Shown piece after piece: positions 1-12,500 of a DNA stretch of 50,622 bases; position 1 is the stretch's first letter, and each line of letters begins with the position of its first letter. The notes under the pieces are model-generated. The model was not told the origin of the DNA and made no database searches. It worked only from the letters and a program-made list of their open reading frames with translations. Made by a program: the position numbers and the translations under genes. The DNA lies in the NCBI RefSeq assembly GCF_001949145.1, contig NW_019091480.1, positions 327,641 through 378,262 on the forward strand. Direction: 5' to 3'. This DNA comes from Acanthaster planci. Taxonomy: Eukaryota > Echinodermata > Asteroidea > Valvatida > Acanthasteridae.

Positions 1-297
1 CATTACATGATGTGTAGAGGACAGAGAGGATGCTAACTTTTCAGAACCCCACATACTCAAAACAGAGATATATCCATGCTGCTACTGCAAGCCTATCTAG
101 TTTACTTGCTACCTCCACCATGACAAGCTTCAAGTCTTATCTGTCCATCAGTAGTTTTCGTCATCTGCATCTTCTATCACATTTGTCATTTAGGTTGACT
201 GAGTATGTGTAGTTCATGAAATGATCACTGCATTTGTCATTGAAAGGACTACTGAGACTGATGCCAGACTTCATTCATTTTGCTTGTCTGTGATCAG

Positions 298-545
298 ATG
301 AAGTGGACTCTGACCTGACCTCCTCGGAACCAGAATCTCAAGCCACTTACCTGGTCATCAACTCCTGGGACCGCATGGAGCTGTCGGTCACCCCATTTAC
401 CATCAGCGTCCTGATTGATCTGACCAATGCCTTCACTGCTAGGCCAGAGCCGAAGATGAGACTGATGGCGCAGCATAAGACAGCGTTGAGTATCATCAAC
501 ACCACAGGACTGCAGGCCAAGATGCTCATACCTGTTGAGTTGATG
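298..545 (+). CDS. VPS13: VPS13 visible exon 1
   Basis: Acceptor CAG at 295-297, donor GT at 546. It opens with two bases of a split codon and ends in phase 0. It encodes [15 protein letters not shown], then [15 protein letters not shown], a beta-rich segment of the rod before the VAB domain. Bases 1-297 look like the preceding intron; nothing coding is seen there. The following 460-bp intron shows nothing recognisable. Confidence 0.85.
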
Positions 546-3500
546 GTAAGGTGGAGGGATTTTGTTTGGTAACAGGTTGAAATTCATCTTGGGAGGGAAG
601 ATGATCCCAATATGGTTTTGGTTGAAACATATCTAATGCCATGATGCTTACAGAGTGTCTCAAAACTCAGAAAACTTAGCGTGCTTCACCAGTCTTCACA
701 ATCTGTTCCAGTACCTCCCTGACTCAATCATGGTATGGTCGTTTGCGGTTACATGTGCTATTCATATGGTAACTGTAAAAGCACCAGCTGTGCCTATATG
801 TACCTGTTTACCTGTGCACATACAGGCTGTAACGGGCTTCATATTTTGCCTCTCTCCAGTGATTACTTGCCATGTTCCAGTGGGAATAGTTTCTTGAAAG
901 GAATCAAAAAGAATATATGTGAAGATACTTCACTTGGCCTAAGAAGCTAAGTGAGTTGAATTCCTTGTATTAAGCAGTACAAATGTACATGGTGTTTTCT
1001 GTTAGAGTTCCACCTCAGCTGAGAACGTTACCCTCGAGCCTGTAGGTATTGACCAACCAGATCAACCTAGTTTGTCCATCCAAGCCATGGAAGAGAGGTA
1101 AGGACGAAGATTTACATTTATTGAGAGGCAGAACTACATTGCCTTGTCTTTTTTTGCTCCAAACATGACCTTGTTAGAGTGCTGACATGTCTATTTACAA
1201 ACAAGTGTGACCTGGCCCAGTCTTTACAAATCACCCAAAGTATCTTTTTAATCAAGTGGAAGAAGTGGTCTCCACAGGGAACAAGAGAGGGAGTTTTTTA
1301 CAGCGTTGATCTGTCCTGGTACAGTCATCAGTTTGGCTCTCAAAATTTCTTCAAACTGGGTGAATGTGTAGTCTTTGTAATGCATGTGAAAAACAAATGA
1401 GTGAAAGAATATACTAAGACTCTCTTTGGGGAATTCAGTCACAAATGTGTAGACATTGCTTTGCTCATGCTGGAGTCAAGCGTTTGAATAAAACAATGGA
1501 GGAATGTACACATGGGGTTTATTCACCAGATGGCCATTTTGGAAGAGGCTTCCTGAATCCACTTTATTTTTATTGAACACTCTGAAATGGGGAGGAGCTC
1601 TTATGTTTGGCTATAATCAAAGGTATAGCCCCACTTTGAAACACATTTTTCATTTGCACGAAAGGTGACATGATATCCCCATCTATAATATGGATCTGCC
1701 CATTGGGCATAAATATGAAACTTGCCCTTGTAGTGTCATCTTCATCTCCAGACTCATGAAGCTTTATGAAATTTGTATTGAGATCACCTCCCTCTTAAGC
1801 CACTCGTGTTTCAGGCCACTAACTGGAGATGTTTAGTTGAAGTATTCTCAGCTGAAAATGATAGTTAGACATAATCAAGGCCATTCTACACGATCAACCA
1901 ACTGGCGGCCTACCAGTTGTGCTATGTACATGTACAGCTTGGAACAGTGACTTGAACATGCATATATTGTGCTCTCCTCACAGCGAAGATCCCTTGGAGT
2001 GCCTGTGTAAGGTGGTCAAACCATCCAGATACTCAGACGTATATGGAGCTTGTCCAGAAGTTGCTGACTGTGCAGATGGACCACCCACTCCAAAACTCAA
2101 AGACCCAGAAACTGGACAGTTCATCTTTGAGGTAACCATGGTAACGTAGAATAGACATGAGAATGCTGGAGTGTGTTTTGCTAATTTATTCAGAGTGAAA
2201 CAATAACCCCTGTTTGCTTTTCACTATCCACCATGTGAAGTGGTTGTAAATCCATGTCTTGCATGGTATTGTTGTCTAATTTCCTGACTTGCGAGTGACC
2301 TAACTGTCAACATTTGCTTGTTTCTCTGCTGTACAGGTGGCGGGTATGGCGCCGATAACACACTTTGCTGCTTCTAAGGTTACCCAAACACCATTTATTC
2401 TAGCACCCTTACAGGCAAGCGCTTGTCCAATATTCTCCCTCACAAAGCTCTCTGAATGCTGTTGGTTTTGATGATCAAGGGACTTCGGTGGTTCTGGATA
2501 GCTAATTAATCCTACAAGAACTGAGCCATTTTGGACCATCTGGGAGGGGTGACTGTCCCCCCCAACTCAACTGTCCCACACCTGATTGTGATTGTTTTGA
2601 AACTTGACAAGCATGTAAAGACAATCTTTACAAACAAATCTATGAAGTTTCCATTCAATCCAGTGTATGGTCATTACGCAAAATTTGAATTCATAACCTG
2701 GTGCTTAAGTGGCCTCACACTTTTATTTTAACCTATTTATACAGGCTAGGAGGCCTTTTAGTGCACATACCCAATAGGTAGTTAGTTTATGGCAGTAGAG
2801 TCTCCTAAAACCTGCTGTTCCTTTATGCTCTAACATTTAATCCATTGCATGTTTCGGGGCGACAGGAACTGACTCCATTCAACTAATTTTTCTTTCAAAC
2901 ATTTTTTTTGCTATTAATCTTTAATAAAAGCAAACCATTTATGGTAGGAGCAGACAGGTTGACCTTTCTTATATTGCAATGAGATAATTTCCAAGAAGAG
3001 CTCTACAGCATTTTATTTCTGAGTTGAGTTGCTTGGTTATTTTCAGGGTGGGGAGGAGTACCCTGTTGTACGTGAAGTGGATGTATCCCATGGCAAGAAA
3101 ACCATTAAAGTCAGGTCCCCGCTGCAAGTAAGTATCAAGGCTAGAAAGAAAGCACTCAAATAGAGTGTACTCCATTTACAATAAATATGTGACTTTGAAG
3201 GTTCTACAAGAAGAAAAATTCAAGTATACCTTTCTTTACTTTGCCTCAATCACAGCAGATCGATATCTAAATTAAATGCCAAATACAACTTAGAACTTCA
3301 TTTCTGGGCAGTCCATTGGTCTGAAACATTTTCCACATTCTCTGTGTTGAGAACTTTAACATTCTTTCTTCTTTTCAGTTTTTTTTTCACAATAAACTCA
3401 AACATTCCTTTGTGCAGAAACACAGCTAAGTTTCCAGTTCTAATTTCTGTTCACTCGGAACTTGATTCTCTAATAACTAACTTTATTTATTATCATCTTT

Positions 3501-6500
3501 ATTTCGTACCATTTTAACGAGGGGCAGTCCATCCAGCAGAAACTGATCATTTTGGACCTTCACACTGAAGAAAACAATAAAGAAATGTTCAATTTCAGAG
3601 ACGAGAGGAAACCCCTGGATAAGTTAGGGACTGAAAACCCAATGTACATGTCAGCCTGAGCAGGATTCAAACTGACTGCAGAGGTGGAAGACAAGGAAAG
3701 AACCACTTCACCAACCTGACTCCCCTTTAAGTGTAGTCATTGGCAATTCATGCAGACATGTTAACATCCTCCACACGGAGTACAGGAAAAGACACAGGCA
3801 GAAAAGTTGGTCAACAGTCACTGTGCGAAGAGAGTTGCAGGGCACGTGCATTTAATTAGTTGTGGGGGATTTTAACTATTATGTAATACACTGTGCGCTG
3901 AAACAACAAGCATTTTGGATTCGGGACACACTGAGCATCTGCAAGCAACTTCTGGAAAGTGTTACTGGAGGGTCATCAGAGAAGGGTTGAGATTTGACTA
4001 GGTTAAGACAGAAAATTTATTGAATCTATAAAAATCAACACACAGGAATAACCTTGAGTATGGTAGGTATGTTTTTCTTAGTCTGGTCATCTGTTCTAAA
4101 CAGGTTGTCAACAACTGTCCAGTCACCATGCAACTGTACTACAAAGCCCTGGAACTGCAGACCCTACAAGGCCCTGCTATACCAGGCCAAGGGCTTGATG
4201 AGTACACTCTGCTGGCTAGAGTCAAGCCCAAGGAGGTCTTTGATGTTCCTGTCATCGTAGCCTACAATGCCGGCATCTATGCTTGCCCTGCTGATCAAGG
4301 GTAAGTAAACTGCCTTAAATAGCATTGGGAGGCATAACCTTCCCTGGTCAAATGGGGTTTTGCTCAAGTTCAACTTTCAAGCCATAAATGGAAAACCTGA
4401 CAGGCTCCAATTTGTTATGAATTTCTGGTTCGGAAGAGAAAAACTGTGTCAAATGGGATTTAAAACTGAGGCCAATAGAGCTGTACCCTGAGTGTATCTT
4501 GTGAGTTTTTAGCTCAAAGTGTTGTGGATCTCAGCAAAGTATCTTGCTACCAGTAATAACAGTGTTGCTAATACGGGCGATTCATAGAAGTGTGCCTCCA
4601 AGAGTTTGCAACGCGTTGGTCAATCACAGTGCACGAAATCTGTTGATCCTTTGCAAATGCACATTGTGTTGATAGATTACGCGCATTATGATTGGTTAGT
4701 ATGTCGCAAAGTCTTGGAGACGCACTATTGTAAAATGCCCATATTATGAAACGCCCGTATTATGAAAGTGGCTGTTGTAGATTACTACAGGCATGAAAGG
4801 TTCCTGTATTGAAAGTGTCACCACTCTTACGACCTTTTCACATTTGTTCAAATGCTTCCTGTGTAGATAACCATTTCTGTGGTCTGATTCCCTTTTTTGC
4901 AGCTACAACATCAGTGAGAAACCGATTAAATGGCAGGAACTAATGTCCCCAACAGAGCTGACCATCCGTTGTAAGTCCAGACAGAAGGGAGAGTTACCAT
5001 TCCACTTCAAGGTATAGTAAAACGTTGATAACACGAAGTTCAAGTTAATGAATAAAAATTTTGAGTTATCCAGACTTTGAGTTGAAGAAAGTCTCACAGC
5101 CATGGAGCCAGTACACCTATACACATACATAGACATAGTCCTTCCAAACTCGCTCCCCAGTAGCATCATTTTGGTGACTATTTTCTGCTTTTTATTCATT
5201 TTCATGGAACATTTTTGCTCATAAATAATCGTTTTATTGAGATTTTTCATTGTTGTTATGTCTAGATGTTTCGTTTCTACGAATAAATATACAATTCGTC
5301 ATGGTTTTAAAAGTGTACTTTCGTGTGGAAAATCTTTGGTCTTTTCGGCAATTGTGTTTACAACGTGATGCATGCAGTATTTGGGTCTGCTTTCAAATGG
5401 GTTTTCCTTATGACATCGCTTTCTAAGGTCCCATGACCATTGTAATAGGCAGTGATTGGTCCATCCATACATGGGTCTTGCGGTGGCAATCAGACTAGCC
5501 TCAAAGCCCAGATTTGTTGCGGTTACAGTGTAGCGTGGTTTATGAAGCGAGCCATCCAGCATGCTGCCATGCAAGCAGATCGAGGGTGAAAACACAATGA
5601 GCGCTTGGCAGTGATGAGTCAGACCGTGGTTTCGTTGTCTCATGTTTGTACTTTTTTAGACGATTTGGTGGCAGTTTTTTTATCAGCGTCACAAGAACTC
5701 TGACTTAAGTGGGATTTTTGCTGCTTGTAATTCGATTTACGGAAGTATTTATATACACAAATACCTTTGGTGGGAAGAAGGCATCACTTCAAGACAAGCG
5801 GACTTTCGACTTAGCCGAGTTTGACTTATCGAGGTTAACTGTAATCAGTCACCTCGTTAAAACTAAAATGTGGGACTTCCAAACTCATATGCCTACTGGT
5901 CTCACATGAGACTTTGCGCATAGTCTGTAGAACTGTTGTAAGCAAATGTTAAAGTCTGTGGGTAAGACAAATTGATAACTGTGCAGATGCACAACTAGCA
6001 TCAGTAAGCCTTACTCCCCCCAGTACAGTTCACATCCATACATTTTGTCACCATTTTCATGAAAAGACGAAAGTCTCGCCAGAAAGTAAAACCTAGTTTT
6101 CAAAAAAATTGCGCTTGAAGTTGGTCTCGTTTTTAAACACGTATTTCCCTGGTATGTAGCAGTCCTTTGAGTTCACCAATGCCACAGCCTGAAAGAAGGG
6201 ATATTAAATGACACAAAACCACAACATAATATTTTAAGAAGTCAATTAAATTTGTTTATCTTGTAAACAAACACTTTTGTCAGTTCTTGAAAAATGCTAA
6301 CCATCATATGACTTGTGTCTCTCTGAAATGGCATACACAGTGCAGGTGTTTGCTGTAGTGCATGCTGGGTGCAAAATTGTTGCATTTGGATACGTTTCCA
6401 GAGTCAAGTTTTTCTCTTCATGAAAACAGTGAATGAGTTTGCCCATAGTTTTGTCCTTTACTGCTAATGTTTTACCTTTGGAAGACAACTTTCTCTCTTC

Positions 6501-9500
6501 GTAAAAACGGAAAATGCCTTTTTTAAAACTTTGCCGTTCAGTGATCATCATGATTTGGCCGATTTCAGTAGATTTGGTAAAATGATTACACCAGGTTATA
6601 GGCATCACAAAGCCATGTTAATTTGCACCAAAAAAAATACAAATTTGAAGCAATCATGATTTTCGGCCACATTGTCTCTTTATCAGTGTGTTTGTGAAAA
6701 AGGTTCCGATTTGGTAAACTGTCCTGATGTTTTTAGTCTGTGTTGACACCCTTGGTTTGTCCTTTGTGACTCACAAAACTCAATGGATCGCATTCCAGCA
6801 GACAGTAATAGTATGGATGATGTCCTCTTTATTTACAGGTGACTCGTAAGGAGCACAAACTCACCAAAAGCATCAATTCCACTGCTGATCTGCCTTCCTA
6901 CGTCCTGGATCTCTTCCCACCAATCACTATCCACAACTACCTCCCTTATGATGTTGTCTACTCCATGAAGGTGGGAAAGCAAGCTTGTAATCACAGCTGT
7001 CATTGTTACCAAGGAACCTAGGGAATTTCTTACACACTCAAAAAGTCCTTGTGCATTTTTGGAAAAGGTCTAGTGTGTGCGATATACAAGCCTTTATTAT
7101 TATAATTTACTGTTCATGTACTTGAACAAATGTTAACGTTTAGTAGAAACACTCATTTCCAGGCTCATTTTTAAACGACGAGTAAGATCCGTGTTTCAGC
7201 AAACAGTTTCCATTTTCCCATTGGAATGTTCAAGTCATTTAGAAAGTCAAGCTAAGAGCAACATTCTCAATATGAGCAACTCTGCTACACGGGATTGTCG
7301 GCCATTATTTCAAGCGCGGGCATATTTTAAAACAATCTGGAAATTTCTTTTTTACAGGAGAACGGTCTGAAGTTTCTCTTGAAAGGAGACAAAATGGCGA
7401 TCTACTCCACGGACCTTAGTGAAGCTCAGAAAATGAAAATACAGGTCAGAAACACACATTTATTTATGTAGTTGTTTACGCTAATGCACTTGTCACGGCA
7501 GGATAGAATGAAAATATATTTGTTATGGTCTTCCCCTTAGGTCAAGAGCTACTTAGCAGCCAACTGGGAAGGCAACCTCCTTGTCTCCAGGGAGATGAAA
7601 TCCCACGAATCCATCACCATGGAAACCAAGGATGTGGAGGGAGATCAGAAGAAGTATTTGACACTCTGGGCTCACAGTACAACGGATGAAGGGACATGGG
7701 ATATCTTCCTATACACGCCATACTGGATTGTCAACAAGTCGGAACTGCCAATAGAAATCAGGGTGAGCCTGCCTTCACTTTACTGGTTTTCCTGCATCTT
7801 CTGTTACTGGCTGCCCAAACCCTGTAGCCTCTACCCCTTGTTGTCTTGTTGAACTAAAGTTGCCCATACAGCTATCATAAAATTTTGAAACACTTTGTGT
7901 ATATAGACCTTCTTCACCCATGTGAATGGATTACGCTAAATGTACATGTAAACAATACCACCACTTGTGCAACGCCTTGGCTGTGGTGATCGCATATATT
8001 CCTATGGGCAGCTTCAACCACGTGTAAGAGTACACGCAAACACTGCATGCTTGACTAGTTTATCTTGAATAGATAGATGACCATCACAACACTATGCTGC
8101 ACTCATTACCATCACAACACGTCACGGTCCAGCATGATTGTAGCATCACTGAGAAAAGCTATACACCTGTCATCACCTCTGCATATTCATTAGCCCATAA
8201 TGATCACTTAACCGGTCGGTAAAAATACTAATTATAGTCCCTGCCCCACAGTGGCAACCCTAATGCAGGGACCACTAGCCAGAATACTCGTAGTCACTGG
8301 TACCCGTGGGTACTTTTATAATAGATAATTAGAAATAGAAGTGGGAGCAGCAACCTGTTTTATTATTGCTATGATGAGGGACATGATGTTTGAACACCCT
8401 CTTTGATGCATAGCAACCAAGGCAGAACCCAAGGTGTTATGATTCACTCGCTTGTGAAAAAATACCACTTTACATTATTCAGTAATTAAGTACTGTATCC
8501 CAAGTAATACGGAAGGAAAAAAATTAGTTCTACCTTTTAAGCTTTAAGACTTTAGGCCCTGTGTTAATCAATAATTAAAACCGGACTGTCTAAAATTCCT
8601 TTAAGTTATAGTACATATATTTTGTACTTGATTTCCCAGGCCTCCAGGTCAAGGAAAGTGTTCAACAATCACTCTCTTAGTGAGCCAATCCTGTTTAGCT
8701 TCTCCAACAGCAGGCGAAGAAAGGTATGGTATGGAAGAGAAGACCTGTTGAGTATTCTTTTCTTCAAATCTTAAACTTTCTATATTGCTTTCATTTCATC
8801 TCAATTTGCCAAAGTTTCTGTAACTTTTTGGGGGGAGGGTCTGAACAACCCCAGGAGCCAAAGTTCCTCTTTTGAACGTTCCTTTTTAGGCCAAGCTGCG
8901 AGTGTTTGATTCTGTGTGGTCAGCATCTTTCTCTCTGGATACTGTCGGGAGCTCTGGCGTAGTCATCTGTAAAGATGAAGACCATGACAGAACATACCAG
9001 GTAATAGTCTTGTCACATTTTGTGATCCCCGTGCCTATTCAATCCTTAAAATTATCCACCCATATAAAAAAAAATGGATATTGTCTCAGAATGTCCCACA
9101 GATTCTATTAAGTTTATCAAATTTGAGAAGTTTGTCTTTAACTACCAAAATTACGTCTGTCTTACGATAAATCTTTATTCGTGTATTTTATTGTTTAATT
9201 TCATTTGATATATTTCTACTTCTTTTTTTGTAGTTTTGGCTAGAGATCAGTCTGTCCAAGCTCACCTTGACCAAGATTGTGACTCTAACGCCTTACTTCC
9301 TAATCCGCAACAAAACTGACCATGTGCTGTCCTACATGGAGGAAGGAGTCAGGGCTGGTATATGGGTCAACATCAAACCCACTGAGGTCAGCAGGAATGC
9401 TCAGTCAGACTTTAACTCTTTCTATCTTAGCTCTGAAGATTTATGTAGTGTTAGTTTGTACCTGTTTTTCCACACTGACTGCACTTGAACAGTGCACCTT

Positions 9501-12500
9501 ATGAGCATGTATACACAGTGTCCCATATGGACCTCTCACTTTCTACATGTACATCACAGTCCTTGTTTTTAACTGCCAGAGGTTGGAAAGTATGGCTTTT
9601 CTTCAGCACAAAAGCAAAGAAATAGATTACGAAGTGTTGGTAACTCTCATCTGGCTTTCAAAACAAAATGTTAAAAAATACTGCAAAAAAGTTGAATGCC
9701 TTACTCTCTACCACAAATGGGTAAATAAACACTTTGAGGAAAAACTTGTGAGCAATCAGGTCTGAACTTTTTGAGTTCCACATTGAATGGGTCAGTGAAC
9801 AGAATTACTGCTTGTCATTCAGGAAACAATTTGAATTGAAGGTGATTTGATTTGAATAATTGTACACTGGTCCTAACAAATACGCATTTTCCATATCCCA
9901 TGATTTTACAGGTGCTCCCATTTTGGCCAGGGAGTGAGTCCATGAAGTTGATATGTAAGAGAGCCGAGACACCAGACCAGCTCTGCTCCAGACACTTCAG
10001 TATTGACAGCTCCCATTCAACAGCACTCAGGATGGAGAGAGGGGTAATGCAGCCAATTACAATTTACTATATCCTGAACAACTTGTCAATGAAGCCTAAA
10101 TCTTGATCCTCGATCAATTCCACTATTCTTGCCATCAGCTGCTGTTTGAGGTTCTCATTTACTCTTGGGTTTATTTTTGATTTCTGCCATGGTGGTTTCA
10201 CATTCTGATGAGTGGCATTGTAGAGCAACCTATTGTCAGTTGCCTTTTTAAGATGCGGCCGCAGCAATGGATTTCTGTTTGGTTTGGTTACATAATATGT
10301 TTGTCCTTTTTTGTTTTTATTTTGTTAATAAATGTAACCTACTTCAAAGGGAACAATCATGATAATGATCAGTTTTCTGAATTTTATGAACAAATTAACA
10401 GTACTTTGTTTCATGCATGTTACACAAATTGGAAATGGTGAATACAAAAAGAGTTAAGAGGAACCAAAGAGCTTAGCACTGGGAGAGTGTGGTTGATGTA
10501 TGATATAGGAACATGTCAAGGCAGTGTCAAGCCAAGGATGAGAATCAATGAAGGTAATTGCCTGTTGCTATGTAAACTTCAGACGTCAATGCAGCACATG
10601 GTAATGTGTGATGTACAGTGGTAAATTCTCTCACTGATGGTAGTGTTGGGGCTGTCACAACCTTGTGAGTGGGAGGTTTGATGCCGCGCAGCATGAGAGC
10701 TCTTGGCCAGTGATTGCTTAGGAAGTTCTGAGATGACCAACAGAAGCTGGGGTAATTTGCTCTTGTCTGTGTTCCTATGTCCATCCTAGACGGCATTGAC
10801 CGTTGAGACAGAGGGTGGTGTGAGAGGACCAACGACAGTAACGTTCAAGCCTTACTCCATTGGACATGCACCGGTCAGAGTGGACAATCTGTGCGATGAT
10901 GTCAACCTGAGGTTTAACCAAAAGTAAGTCTTCAAAAACTTACAATTCTTGCTATGTCTTTGTGAACACCATATGGGCAATTGTCTGTATTGACTTGGTG
11001 TTTCAGTGATGTAGTTTGAACCAGTGCTGGTATGTTCTATCATAGCCAAGACAGATCTTCACTGATTTCTGTTTATACCACACCATTGAAACTTGGGGCA
11101 TACTGTTTCCACTTTGTCCTTCTGTGTATGGATAGGCCTTCCCCGCATGAAGAGAACATTTTTATCTTGTCAGGAAAGCTAGAATTGCTTTTTGTGGACA
11201 AAACTTTGTCTCCATAAAACTGTTCATCCCATAACATCTATATTTCAACATGTATTTCAAGTCCTCTAAACCTGGTAACAAGTATGAATGTTCATGTGTG
11301 CAGTTTGCAGTGAAGGTACCGGAACATTTGTGTATTTTGAGCTCTTTTGAATGGCACATGATAAGATTGTGACAGAAAATCCCACTTGAAATTGTAAGAT
11401 TTAGTACTTTTCTGTTTTTCAGCAAGTTTATCTAGCAGAAGTTGGATCAAATACATCTACTTTGCTGCAGCTTGAAATTACGCTGCTATTCACTGACAAA
11501 TTCTTGAATTAGTACACTATTTTGATTGGTCTGTTCTCAAATAGGAACATTGGTGGTAGACTCCTTGTCCAGCCGCACAAGACGGTGCTATTGACCTGGG
11601 ATGACCCCACAGCAGAGAGAATGTTTCTGTGGAATCTGTACAACAGAAATAAAAAGTCATTCAACTGCGTCATTGACAGGGTAATTCTGCAAATCTGTTC
11701 AATGTAAACATTGGTACATGTCATCAGCTGTTGGTTAGAGAAGGTAACCCAAACATGCTTTAGCTCTTTGTACACTGGTTAAAAAACATTCTGTGTGAAT
11801 AGTTGTGTGAGTGTTGAGTTTTCAGATTCTGTTGTGTCCATCAGATTGTATGTCTTAGCACATATTTTTGTACAGAAATTTGCTGACAACAAGTTTGAAC
11901 AGAACTGCATGCAAAGTTAATTCTTGGAGTGATCAGTTTTTAGTAACTTCCTGTTTCAGCTCAAAACATCACATGAGATCACCTCTCAAGTATCTCACGT
12001 TTGTCTCATTTTGGGACTTTTTTCCTCACTGATTTCAGGATGGCTGGGGTAAAGTGACAGTTAGTGTTGATAGCATCAAGAGAAGTATGATGCCAGGGGA
12101 TGGTCTGTACGTAGAAGGAGATGACGCCAGNNNNNNNNNNNNNNNNNNNNNNNNNNNNNNNNNNNNNNNNNNNNNNNNNNNNNNNNNNNNNNNNNNNNNN
12201 NNNNNNNNNNNNNNNNNNNNNNNNNNNNNNNNNNNNNNNNNNNNNNNNNNNNNNNNNNNNNNNNNNNNNNNNNNNNNNNNNNNNNNNNNNNNNNNNNNNN
12301 NNNNNNNNNNNNNNNNNNNNNNNNNNNNNNNNNNNNNNNNNNNNNNNNNNNNNNNNNNNNNNNNNNNNNNNNNNNNNNNNNNNNNNNNNNNNNNNNNNNN
12401 NNNNNNNNNNNNNNNNNNNNNNNNNNNNNNNNNNNNNNNNNNNNNNNNNNNNNNNNNNNNNNNNNNNNNNNNNNNNNNNNNNNNNNNNNNNNNNNNNNNN

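Noticed and set aside
2337-2378. Possible 14-codon mini-exon of VPS13 (ACAG before, GTTACC after)
   Set aside because: In phase, but without family similarity; exons 3 and 4 join well without it.
5299-5643. 114-codon minus-strand frame inside the Tigger-like element
   Set aside because: No transposase motif (no DDE/D or CENPB-type helix-turn-helix) is recognisable.
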